This document shows, piece by piece, positions 51,048 to 61,382 of a stretch of DNA of 64,000 bases. Below the pieces are notes generated by a model. It was not told where the DNA came from. It saw only the letters and a list, made by a program, of their open reading frames with translations, and ran no database searches. Positions within the stretch are counted from its first letter, which is position 1; every line of letters begins with the position of its first letter. The stretch covers positions 62,001 through 126,000 of the forward strand of contig NHNY01000006.1 of NCBI GenBank assembly GCA_002786065.1, given 5' to 3'. Both the position numbers and the translations under genes were made by a program. The stretch is from Microcyclospora pomicola (taxonomy: Eukaryota; Ascomycota; Dothideomycetes; Capnodiales).

Positions 51048-53121
51048 AACCCTGCTGGCCGTGATGTCGCTGGTGATGAAGACGAGGATGTGCCGCTGTC
51101 ACCTTCCGCGCACGGGTAGACTCCTGCCGATGATGAAGTAGCCGAGGAAGATGGAGCGGAGGATAGCGATCGGGAATATGTTGATGATGTCTACGGAGTC
51201 GAGGAACACAGCGAGTCGGATGATGAAGCATACTTAGACGACAATGACTGGCACGTCGAACGCGAGTCCACTATCAAGGAGAAGCAGGCAGCTAGGCAAG
51301 CTGAACAGGAAGTCATCGACGAATTCTTTGACAGCATTGTGAAGCCGTCGAGGAAATCCCGCAAGCGCAAGCCCAACGTTAATAGCAACAAGCCTATTAC
51401 CGAGAATGAGGCTATCCTTCTATCACAAGGCTTGCAACGCAAACCAAGGGGCTTAAAACTCTCGAACCCCCCTGTCGCTACTGATCCCTCGACCTTTCAA
51501 GCTATCGAGCTTGGTATAATTTCACCTGGACCATCTAATGAATCAGAAGAAGACATTTCTTCAAATATCGATCGCTTCGAAGCTGAGATCTGCTCTATCA
51601 ATACTGACCGGAAACGCCAAACAAATTCCGAAGATGCTCCTGCAATATTCGCTATATCACAAAAAGATATCTTACAGAGCAAATCAATCGACGAACTCAA
51701 TCGTCTAGTGTTCAGCGGCATGCTCCCTGTGACAAAATCTGTTCTTAGTCGCAACAGACCAAAGACGCTGGATGACATGCGAGACATTCCGAGACCGACT
51801 ACAGATATGATGGCTGAAGGTATGTTTATCGTATACTGGTCGATGACTGTTCTTCAAACTGGTGTTACGATTCAGCTGTACTGCTATGGTGGAAGCGGCA
51901 CCCAAAGGATAAGCGGCTCGCATCGCCTCATGTACTATGAGTACCAAAAGCGACTTTCGAAAATGGGTTATTACAACCGATATGCCATTCGAACAACTGG
52001 GCATACTCGACTTCTCATTCAACACAACACAGAAGTCCACATTCGCATTCTATGGGCAGGGCACCACAGCCAGTACTCTGTCAGCGAGGTGTTGCACGTC
52101 GAGGCTGTCTTCATTGATTTCTTTCAGAGTATTCCACGAGAATACTTCACCAACCACAGCGATAACTTTGCTGCACACAACTTCGAGGCCCGCGATGCTT
52201 ATAACGAGGTACTTAATAGCCTCGGACGAGACGATCCAGACTATATAGGCCTCAATCATGCAAGTCCTTTCCGACAAGGCACAAAGCATACGATGTGGAC
52301 AGATGAAGACGCAGCACGTAAGAAATCAAGATTGGAAGCACAGAACTGTAAATGTCCGATCTGTAAGGCGCAGCTAAAGCGAATGGGTAATGAGGAGGAA
52401 GGCAGTCAACCGACATTCCATCGTCTCGAAGCTGTCGAAGCTGCATACATCTGCGATTCATGTTGGAATATTTTCCATCACCGTGAGGAGGGACAGTGGA
52501 ATATTGCTACCTTAGAGGAACTCCAGGAACGAAGAAAGAGGCGGCGCTTTGCCATCGACAAGGCTAAAAGCTGTCATATATGCCCTCTTCACGTCCCTGA
52601 TACTAAGGGGAATAGATACTACCACTCGACGGTCCCAGGATTTGAAGGACATATCTTATGTACTGGCCACTACAATTCATGGATTAACTTCATAAAGGCC
52701 ATTGGGCTGCACTTCAGTCACCCTGACCTGAAGGCAGAACATTACGAGTACGTATCATTGCTCATCTTGCATTCATACGCTGACGCTTAGTAGGATGTGG
52801 AAGAGTGAGAACTTCTCTTCTATGCCTAGCTCGATGCGCAAGAAGATCTTGATACCCAAAGATGCAGTCTGTGTAGTGTGTGGAAAGAAGCCTGAGGGTT
52901 GGTCGAAAATTCCAGGGTTCATGAAAACAGTTTGTTCAACTCATCGCAACAATGCCGCAATATTCAAGATCACTTACATACAGACCCGAGGCTGTGAGCC
53001 TTCGCCTGAGGTGTATCAGAAGTTTATCAAAGCAGGATTTCCATATTCCAAAGAGACCAAATACAGAGTCGGGAAGGGCGGTCCGAAAAAGCGAATGCAC
53101 AGACTACCAGATGGATTCTAG
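51048..53121 (+). CDS. Array protein 3, GIY-YIG-like nuclease region with Cys/His zinc knuckles
   Basis: The frame of the preceding repeat region continues through 51120-52747. It then crosses a 43-nt intron (GTACGT donor, GCTGAC branch, TTAG or the next TAG three bases on) to 52791-53121. An acidic, then basic (RKSRKRKP) segment comes first. The core from about 51810 reads GMFIVYW...LYCYGGSGT, then RLMYYEYQKRL, and later VEAVFIDFF. This order resembles GIY-YIG nucleases (two Tyr, an Arg, a Glu) in a poorly studied fungal family that I recall also ends in GATA-like fingers. Knuckles follow: CPICK...CDSCW, CHICPLH...CTGHYN and CVVCGKKP...CSTHRNN. The first in-frame ATG is 51720, inside the ordered part. 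Nuclease activity is inferred; no motif here has been tested. Confidence 0.62.
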
Positions 53122-53265
53122 CGAGCGCGAGGCTAGTATACAGTGATGGATCTGCAGTGTTGCTGGTATTGGATTCATTGCTATAGTTCTATCAGATACC
53201 CTCGGATTAGTGATTATGTACTAGATGAACAAGGTCATAGGTGTACTCACATAATGTAGTCGACT

Positions 53266-54666
53266 ATGTGTGATATCGCGGCGATTGGGAATCCTTTGAG
53301 ATACCAGTACGAGGCAGGAGCGGCGATTGAGCTTGACTCTCCAGACACAACGCCATATTGCATCTGGCACCCCGAAACAGCATCAGAAAACACCTACAGG
53401 GAGCTCGTGCACAGGTACCCACGACTGGCCTATCATGTAGGTCGTGCCTGTGCTGTGGCTGGCTACTCGCAGCTATACCACGAGCTCGACGTTCTTCCTG
53501 AAGTCCACATTGCCGAGGAGGCCCGGGAGTGTGGTAACCTTGCCATCTATGAGGCGATCATGTCCAGATCATCTCGCTACAGCATAATGAGTGATTACGA
53601 GCTCCGCTTGGACCTCGAGAACCTTGAACCTGCATATCTGAATGGGAACACATGCGTTCGCTGGATGTTAGACATCAAGCAGCAGTTCAAGGATGCTACC
53701 AGTGATTTCTTCGAAGATGAAGGGTCATTCATACCAGCCGGATTCGATGAGGACGAGGGCTACCAGCCCACGATGTTCAATATCACCGAGGACATGCACA
53801 TTGATGAGTTCAACTCGGACGGAATCGCCAAGAGACTGCTCGCATCGCGCGAGAACCTACGCTGGCTTTACGAGCCGTTACCTTTGGACCTTCCAACAGT
53901 GCAGAAGGACCTCCTGATTGCAATGGCTGCTTACTATGGTGACATCGATCGCTATTCGCGATTACGCCGACCGAAACCTGTTCACGGCGAGATGGCCTGC
54001 TGCGTTCGCGGCATTTACCACAACACGCTCTTCGCCCTGTGGTGGGCCAGCCAGCCGGGCCGGAAATCCTCCCACATTGAGAAAGCTATCAACGCCAGGT
54101 TCATCATGAACAATGTGCTATCGCGGGCTCCGTTCAGCACACATACTACTCCTTACCTCATTTGGTGGCCAGTGCCCGCGCTTTCCACAACATATCGCCA
54201 TCTGTTGAAGCTTCAGCCTGAGATGCTCCCTCAGGTCATCCGCGCTTGTATATTCGCAAACTACCAAGATCTCTTCGCCGAGCTTCTTCCTCAAATCGAG
54301 CCCGACATCGTCATGCTTCGTGAAGCAGATAAACAAAGCAATCCCTACTTCCGTAAAGCGATAGACGAAGAGGTTGCAAGGCTCGGCATCGAGCCGAAGT
54401 ATCCTCGCGAGGCTTGGAAGATTCAGTTCAGTGGTAGCAGGTTGGAACTATCGTCTAACACTCTCATCGAAGACCTCGATGCCGATTCGATCGGAACGGG
54501 CTTTGATAGCCCCTACGACGGACTGCAATGTGTGGCAAGTACTGTAGAGCTGATGTTGTGTTTGCCAGACGAATGGAAGCTGCCTGAGAACGCCACCGAT
54601 GAAGACTGCCCCAGCGAGGTGGACTACGTGGATTGGCCACCAGGTATTGTCACAGACGAGAAGTGA
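53266..54666 (+). CDS. Uncharacterised fungal two-repeat protein
   Basis: The 466-residue, intronless protein starts at the ATG at 53266. I recall it as a member of a large unnamed family in filamentous ascomycetes. It has an internal duplication: PYCIWHPETASENTYRELV...GRACAVAGYSQLYHEL near residues 26-78, and PYLIWWPVPALSTTYRHLL...RACIFANYQDLFAEL near 300-350. Each looks like a helical pair reminiscent of ankyrin- or TPR-like repeats. A middle part has FNITEDMHIDEFNSDG and DLLIAMAAYYGDIDRYSRLRRP...RGIYHNTLFALWWASQP. The C-terminus is acidic. No signal peptide or membrane helix is seen. Codon use and composition look normal, and CCTCGAC is absent, so it lies outside the array. Confidence 0.8.
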   Translation: MCDIAAIGNPLRYQYEAGAAIELDSPDTTPYCIWHPETASENTYRELVHRYPRLAYHVGRACAVAGYSQLYHELDVLPEVHIAEEARECGNLAIYEAIMSRSSRYSIMSDYELRLDLENLEPAYLNGNTCVRWMLDIKQQFKDATSDFFEDEGSFIPAGFDEDEGYQPTMFNITEDMHIDEFNSDGIAKRLLASRENLRWLYEPLPLDLPTVQKDLLIAMAAYYGDIDRYSRLRRPKPVHGEMACCVRGIYHNTLFALWWASQPGRKSSHIEKAINARFIMNNVLSRAPFSTHTTPYLIWWPVPALSTTYRHLLKLQPEMLPQVIRACIFANYQDLFAELLPQIEPDIVMLREADKQSNPYFRKAIDEEVARLGIEPKYPREAWKIQFSGSRLELSSNTLIEDLDADSIGTGFDSPYDGLQCVASTVELMLCLPDEWKLPENATDEDCPSEVDYVDWPPGIVTDEK

Positions 54667-56294
54667 AGAGATTGGAGCTGTCGCAATCACTCTTGTGTGT
54701 AGAAGAACAAGATATGCCCGTGCATCTCACAAGCACGACTTTTCTCTTTGTCGGAGTAAGGTGCATTGCTAGTGTGGGTTGTCAATTGATTGTATCGAAT
54801 ATCGCGCGTCCACGAATTCACTTTGGGCATTTCGTCAAGTCATTGCATGCCGAGCATAGATGTAGCCCGGCACTGAATACAATGATGTGTTCCGATGTAC
54901 CGTTTCCCGAGATCGCCCATTTCAGGACACTGCTGCGCCGCACTTCAGCGACCAGTGTCGTATCTTGCCCGACCTGCATGTCCAAACGTGCACACTGCAT
55001 TACAGCCGCATAAGCGCGCAGGTGCTGTTACATGTACGTGATGTGCATGCCAGTCACACTTGCGAAACGCATGAACATGACCTCCCAGCCACTCGTATAA
55101 AATATGCCGCCGGACACGGGCATGACACGGAACATGGAACGATCTCGCAGTACTGTATGCACGTTCATACCTCGAGCAACGGGTATATACTGGCGGTGAA
55201 ATCCTTCCCTCCATCACACATCAATCAGCTTCCAACATGCACTCACCGGATCCAGACCGCCTCCAAAAATAGCCACATAGAGACAACGTGCGCTAGTTAG
55301 CTGGGCAGGATGTTGGAGTAAGGTTGTGCGAGCTCGGCTGTGTCGTTCCACGCCAATCGCAGGCTGTCGTTCTTGCGGGGCACAGGCAAGGCTGAGACGC
55401 CTGGCTGTGGAGCCGCTAGGCTGGCTGGCACGTTTGGCTTCAGATGCTTGCTGTGTCGGCGATGGCTGCGAGCATCGCTTGCACTCTGGTCCTGGGTATA
55501 CCGTGCCAGCGAGAAGCGAAAGTGAGAGGCTGTTGTCAACATGCAGGCAATGAAAGGGACTCATGGAGTAAGGTAATTTGGCATTGACGGGTGAATAGCT
55601 TCAAGTCGTTCTCCCAGATGTGCTAGCGGCAAGGCAGTCTTCGCACGAGAATCCTAATCGGCCACGAAGGAATGCACAGCACGAATCATCCTGGCGCCGA
55701 CCACCGGTGAATAAGTTTACTCGCTTCTTATTTCAAATTCGCATCACGGCCCCCAAATCCAGCATAAGTTTCAGCGAGCGCGGGCATCCTGCAGTGTGAC
55801 CAACCTGTCTCTGGGTTGGCAGCCTGTGACTGGCTGCTGCTGGCTGGTCGAAACAACATGATTTGTCTTATTTTGGGTACGGTAGAACGGGTGTCTCATT
55901 GATGAAAGCTCGATCCTGAACCCACAAACAGTCGATCGCGCGGTGAAGGAACTCAAGCACACTCAGCCACGCCGAAACCTTGGGCATACCTTAAAGCACT
56001 GCCCACAACGTTACGGACTGGCGCTTTGGCTCCACGGAATGGTGTAGATATACCGTCCTGCAGCCTTCATCTCCATCATCCGCATCCAGCGCTTCATCAC
56101 TCTTGGCGGTGACTCGACCTGACCGCAATCTAAACGCTTGCTTCCTCAGCCGCATTGCTGCCTAGCCTGCCTGAATCCTTCCCGAGGTTGACGACCAAGA
56201 TATTTGTATATCCACTTCCTTACTTCCACTTCGCGCGGCGACGACGTGATCAAAAATAACATACCAAATCCTCACCAGCGCAAATCAACTCAAG
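54667..56294. other. Intergenic region, no gene seen
   Basis: About 1.6 kb. A few open frames of 75-137 codons overlap on both strands without domain, signal or splice support. The last 300 bp are pyrimidine-rich (TTCCTTACTTCCACTTCG-like), consistent with the promoter and leader of the MARVEL gene. Confidence 0.5.
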
Positions 56295-56910
56295 ATGATT
56301 GCCAACCTCATCACCAGGGTTTTCCAGATCATCTTCGGCGCCATAGTGCTCGGCCTTTCCATCCACGCCATCAAGTGGCAGGTTCTTGGCCACGCTCCTG
56401 CTACCAGTGAATATAATGCATTCACCGGAGCTTTTTGTATCCTGGTCGGCTTGATCGGTGTCGCGGCCGCTTTCATCGACTCCTTGCCTGGTATCATTAT
56501 GGCGGCCGCCGATGGCCTCGCCTCCATTTTCCTGCTCGCTGGTGGCATCGTAAGTTCTTCCTCACGCTCTGAAATATTTGATGAATTTCGCTGACCTCAG
56601 CATCCAGGCCTACGCCGTCCAACTACGCGGAGTCAGCTGCGGCACCAGCGACGACGACATCTCCTCAGGATACCAGAACTTCCTGATCAACGGCGGCTAC
56701 GCCAAGGTCAACAAGCAAGACTACTACGGATACATCGTTGATGCCGGCTATGATGACAAGAAGAGTCGTGCAGCGCTGGCCGGCCATTGCCGGACCATCG
56801 AAGCCGATACCGCGTTCTTGTTCCTGGCCTTCGTGGCCTCGGTGGCGGCGGCTGTGTTGTGTCTCATGGCCGGCCGACGCGGCGGCAGCACCCGACATTC
56901 TGCTGTGTAA
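56295..56910 (+). CDS. MARVEL-domain four-helix membrane protein
   Basis: Two exons, 56295-56549 and 56608-56910, flank a 58-nt intron (GTAAGT donor, CTGAC near the 3' end, CCAG acceptor). The product has 185 residues. Four hydrophobic helices are visible: residues 6-25 (VFQIIFGAIVLGLSIHAI), 42-62 (AFTGAFCILVGLIGVAAAF), 65-87 (LPGIIMAAADGLASIFLLAG) and about 152-175 (AFLFLAFVASVAAAVLCLMA). The long loop before the last helix holds two Cys and a YQNFLINGGYAKVNKQDYYGYIVDAGY-type extracytoplasmic stretch. This is the MARVEL fold of Nce102/Fhn1 relatives, which organise plasma-membrane domains (eisosomes). The exact subfamily is uncertain. Confidence 0.85.
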
Positions 56911-57328
56911 GCGATATGGCGACGCCACAAGGTCTTGAGATGATGAGATGCTGGTGTGGTGCCGGTGAAAGGCAGATGTGGCAACACGGGGAGTATAAGG
57001 GATTGAGGCTGAAGTGATCGCGAGCAGCGAAAAGTGGATACCCTAATGTAACGACCTCTTGATATACAGACGACGTACGAGATGACTTGACATGGATCGA
57101 ATCTGCAAAGTAGCGAATGTTGATGGTGCATTGTGCTTCCCCACCACTTCAGAGTGACGTCTATACCTGTGTCCTGGGATACCATAGGTAGGTCGGCGAG
57201 AGAGACCTCCACACTTCTGGCCTACAGTCGTAGACACCGTCATCGACACGACTGGACTTTTCATATCAGTTCGTCTTGTGCTACACCGCAGCAGTTGCCA
57301 AGTACATTACCGAAGGACCAGCAATCTT
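56911..57328. other. Convergent intergenic region
   Basis: About 0.4 kb between the MARVEL gene (plus) and the NLR gene (minus). Nothing beyond presumed 3' UTRs is seen. Confidence 0.5.
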
Positions 57329-60300
57329 TCATTGACGTCTGGTCTTGCGAAAATTTCTCAACCATTTCCAGCGAGACCTACTTCCACTTTGTCCTTGCAT
57401 GAGCTGAATGTCCGCGAGCGTCGATGTTGCTTCGAGGGTTCGAGGATGTTCGAGGTCTGGGGAGCTACTGTGTCCGCTTTCTGCGTGGGTTTGTGGTGCC
57501 TTAGCCTCTGTCGATTCCTCTTGATTCGAATGAATTGGAGCAGAATTGTTTGTGCTCGCCAGCGCTTCTAGCTCCTCGGCCTCCTGTAAGCGTCCCTGAT
57601 CGCGGTACGTGATGGCGAGATTCTTCATGCTTCTTAACGTGTTAGGATGCTCTGCTCCGAGCACTGTCCTCCTTGTCTTTAGCACCTGAACCTCTAGCTC
57701 CTCGGCCTCGTGTAAGCGGCCCTGACTCCAGTACGTCGACGCGAGGTTAGACATGCTTATCAGCGTGTAAGAATGCTCTGCTCCGAGCACTAACCTCGAA
57801 GTGGCTATCACCTTGACATACAGTTCCTCGCCCTCCTTCCAGCGTCCCTGAGACCAGTACGTCGACGCAAGGTTAATTATACTTGCTAGCGTGTCAGGAT
57901 GCTCTTCTCCGAGCACTCTCCTCCTTGTCTCTAGGACCTTAATCCCTAGCTTCTCGGCCTCCTTCCAGCGTCCCTGGTTCCGGTATGTCGACGCAAGGTT
58001 ATATATGCTTGTTAGCGTGTCAGGATGCTCTGCTCCGAGCACGGTCCTGCTTGTCTCCGTCACCTTAATCTCTAGCTCCTCGGCCTCCTTCCAGCGGCCC
58101 TGGTTCAAGTACGTCAACGCAAGGTTTTGCATGCTTGCCAGCGTGGTATGGTCCTCTGCTCCAAGCACTGTCCTCCTTGTCTCCAGCACCCTGACCTGTA
58201 ACTCCTCAGCCTCCTTCCATCGGCCTGCTAGACTCTGACCACTAGCAAGCATGTCCATGCTCCATAGAGATGCTTCATGCTCCTCGCCGAGCTGCATTAC
58301 TCTGATGTCCAGCGAATTCTGCGCCATGATGAGCACATCGACAAAGCTACCCTGCTCTGATGCATACCAGGCCGAGTTATACATCACAGCAGCCCACTCT
58401 AGTTGTGCTGCTTCATCCACAGGCTTTTGCTCTCTGGCGTACTTGGCATGTGGGAACAGCTCACGACATGATGCCCAGTTCTCAAACGTGCCAATTGGAA
58501 ATGATATATGCAGACGATGGACGAAACGGCCGTGGAACTCGTCGAACCTGCTGTGATCATGCAGCCACATCTGTGTCGCGTCTTGCACCAGCCTATGCAT
58601 CTCCCAGGTCTGCGTGCTTGCTGTAGCAGAGATGAATGAGAAACTGCGTAGCGTAACGATGCCTTCTTCGAAACCTTGCGTGCTGGAGAGATCTTCTGTA
58701 TCCTCAGTATTGAGACGTAGCAGAGACTCTGGGATGGCGGACCGATCGCAGAAGCTCATCAGCGACAACAAGTCTGCTGCAGACCTCCTTGTACGGTAGA
58801 CATGCTCGAACGAGATCTGCCAGGCGAGGAGCACCGAGTTGCTCGCATCCGCATCGCGGCCAGGGTGCTTGAAGTCCTGCCGTAAGAGGCTCGTCCGCGA
58901 CACGCGGCTCTGCTCGACCTCCTCATAATACTGCTGTACTGAGCATCGAGGTGCTCGCAGTCGGATGTACGCAGCGGCGTGTGTGATGGCTAGCGGTATG
59001 TGCTCGAGCGCGGTCACAAGCTGCCTCTGCTCAGCTTCACTTCCGAGCTTCCCGAGCTTCTTCGCGAGCATCGTCACTGCCTCATCCTCGCTCATTCGCG
59101 GCACGTCGATTATGTCGCTCTCGTAGACCAGCTTTAGCGCCTCGATCTTGCTTCGCGTCGTGATGATCATGGATCCATGGTTGCAGACAGGAATGTAATC
59201 GATGCGTCGTCGCGCTGGCCGTGCATCATTGACTGCGCTAGGTGGCTCGAGTAGGAAGCTGGCATCGTCGGCGTTGTCGAGCACGATCAACCATTTTCCA
59301 TTGCACTCGTCACGCAGCCGGTTCAGCAACAGCTGTAGCAGATCTGCCTTAGGATCCTGCCTTCCAGACAACTTCAGCTGGTCTGCGACATCCTGCAGGC
59401 TCTGCTCGAAGCGCGCGACATTGCTCGCATGGATCCAGAGCACCCACGTCGTCGCTGCCTGCTGTCTTATCGTGCGGGCATACTCGATGGCAAGTTGCGA
59501 TTTCCTTGCCACATGTTAGCATCGTGGTCCCTGCGAATCCGGAAGCGTCCTACCCCACACCGCCGAGTCCGACCAGCGCGGCCCTACCTGCAGAAATGGA
59601 CAGTCTCGCATGCAGCTGGTCCGTCAAGGTCTGACGCTCGACGAAATCTGGATCGCTTCGGAAAGGGACGTTGGATGACGGCATGGGCGGTGTCTCCGGC
59701 CGTTCTGGTGTCGCACCCTCGTTAGCAGTCTGTGCTGAAACACATGTCGTTTGGCACATCCTTCCGTGTGCAACTTACCAGGCGATGCATGGGTGACGTA
59801 CGTGACAGCTAACACAAGAATGGTCAGCGCAAGCTGGATGACCCAAGTGCGCACCGATAGAGACGGAAGTGGTCGAAATAACAGCAGAGAATCTTGCTCG
59901 TTGAGCATACGTCGTATAGCTATGCATGAAAGTATCTTGACTACCTCACTTACCGCCCTCATAGTACGAACCAGGATTTATGATCTGCCGGTTGTCCTTC
60001 CCTCCCTGCACATAGTTCGTAGGACTGCCGCCTTCATTCGCGATGATGTGGCCTGCCCCGCTGTGTGCATACTTGGTACTGTCATCATGCGCGAGCGCTT
60101 CCGTAAGCTGCTGCAGCTCGTCCAGCTTGTCGCCAATGGTGTAGATCTCCGTCTGCTCCAGCAGCCGAAGATTGCTCTGGATCACCTCGAGAAGAGTTTT
60201 TAGCTGGCTGTCTCTGCCGAAGAAGACGGTCTTTGCGCCTTTCCAGATGCGCTTGCTGCGGTTGTCTTCGTCTTTCGGGCACGCTTTCCTGAATATATCC

Positions 60301-60566
60301 CTCAACTCGCCCAGAGCCTGCTCGCACTGCTTCAAGATCGGTTCTGCGCTCCTGCTGCTGTCTTCGGCGACATCGCCCTTCTCGCATCTCTCCTGCGCAC
60401 TTTCCAGCAGCTCTTCGATGACTGGCAGCTGTTCGAACAGTGCTCCGAGCTTCGGCGGTAGTCCTTGCGCATCGTGGACAGCCCGCCCGATGTCGATAAT
60501 GGTCTTGGTAATGCCGATGCAGGCGTCGATCAGCCCGATGGCTGCAATGGCTTCGGCGCCGGACAT
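57329..60566 (-). CDS. NLR-like STAND protein: SesA, NB-ARC, TPR
   Basis: Four exons on the minus strand, 59954-60566, 59779-59808, 59554-59734 and 57329-59504, keep frame throughout and give 999 residues. Exon 2 is only 30 nt. Residues 1-150 are an N-terminal SesA/NACHT-NTPase-N-like helical domain (IAAIGLIDACIGITKTIIDIG...LPPKLGALFEQLPVIEELLE). A Gly/Asn-rich linker (about 167-204) follows. The NB-ARC core has the P-loop GLGGVGKSQLAIEYA at about 270, split by an intron, Walker B KWLIVLDNADD at about 345, and EHIPLAITHAAAYIRLR. Six 42-residue kinesin-light-chain-type TPRs (ALTYLNQGRWKEAEELE) lie near residues 725-965. Such proteins sense non-self and trigger cell death in fungi. The TPR units are alike enough to recombine. 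The frame looks whole. Confidence 0.9.
57570..58245 (-). repeat. 126-bp TPR-coding repeats
   Basis: Five to six units of 126 bp code for 42-residue TPRs with strongly conserved RWKEAEEL and VLGAEHPDTL segments. Nucleotide similarity is high between units (CTCCTTCCAGCGTCCCTG recurs), the pattern that drives repeat shuffling in fungal NLR genes. Confidence 0.88.
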
Positions 60567-61382
60567 GTCGGATACATGTACCCGGCTTTATGGTATTCCG
60601 TGCCTCAAGATGAGATGAGCAGCAGGTTTGAATTATAGAAAGTGCGCCAGCAAAGCAGGAGAGCGAACATCTCAACGGGCCCGCAGCTGGAACCTCCTGC
60701 GAGGCTGAGCCTTGCATACATGTAGGCGCCTAGCTGTGGCAGCGGTCTCGAGGTCACGCCACTGCACTTGCATGTCCAGCCTCGCCTGTCGTACAAGGGT
60801 ACAAGATCATTTGAGTTTCTAGCGTAAGCCGCCCTGCAGATGGATAAGATAGCATCTCGACAAGCTGACACGGGAGTGAGTGACTCGAGGGACCACAATG
60901 ACTGTACTTTACCATCTTCACCTTACGATGGATGAGCGGTGGCGTTGATCGCATGGATTCAGGCTCGGACTAAGTTTGGCTTACCCTCTCTCCAATCACA
61001 TAGACGTGAAGCGTGCAGACGACAGTTTTTCCAATGCGATTCAAGCTTCCGGCTCTTTTCAGTGATGGCTTGACTGTTGACGTAGTAGTGAAAGCTGGAC
61101 GACGTCTTCGTCGGCGATGCAGATTGGAAGTCGCAATGATTTCAACGGCGCCCCAGATGATTGATTGCTCGGACCACATCGTAGCTCTATTCTATCGCAC
61201 TTCAGATTCAAGGGATATATTCCGACATGATGCTTAATAGCATATCACAATCTCTTTCATCTTGTCTATGCTCTTGACTGGTTTTACGCGTTCTCCGGCG
61301 CTTCAATGATGTTATGTTGTGATATACATGGAAAGGTTCAATAAGCACTGATCGGTGATCCCTGATCTCATAAAAACATGCC
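60567..61382. other. Divergent promoter region between NLR and mannosyltransferase genes
   Basis: About 0.8 kb. Short open frames on both strands are unsupported. It probably carries both promoters. Confidence 0.5.

Larger units (their letters stand above)
41691..51493 (+). repeat. Interspersed CCTCGAC heptamer array
   Basis: The heptamer CCTCGAC appears about 75 times by hand count between 41691 and 51487. The reverse complement appears only about half a dozen times. At random one would expect fewer than one copy per strand in this length. Copies are dispersed, typically 50-165 bp apart, and sit in unrelated flanking sequence; spacings of 138-142 bp recur (eleven by my count). Up to 48.6 kb the next base is never A in the copies I read, and in non-coding parts the preceding base is mostly C or A, so the fuller consensus is about (A/C)CCTCGAC(C/T/G). 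Near-matches (CTCAAC, CCTCGAG, ACTCGAC, TCTCGAC) fill several longer gaps. The array crosses three genes and the DNA between them and stops near 51.5 kb, where only variant copies remain. Confidence 0.92.

Noticed and set aside
41691-51493. The heptamer array as a CRISPR array
   Set aside because: Repeats are only 7 bp, spacing varies from 18 to several hundred bp, copies lie inside eukaryotic-type protein genes, and no cas gene is present.
41691-51493. The heptamer as a codon-usage or amino-acid-repeat artefact
   Set aside because: It is equally frequent in non-coding parts and appears in three different codon frames, so a preferred Leu-Asp or Ser-Thr codon pair cannot explain it.
41691-51493. 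The array as a decayed transposon or satellite
   Set aside because: Sequences between copies do not align with each other except in a few short tandem duplications, and no terminal repeats or transposase were seen at the ends.
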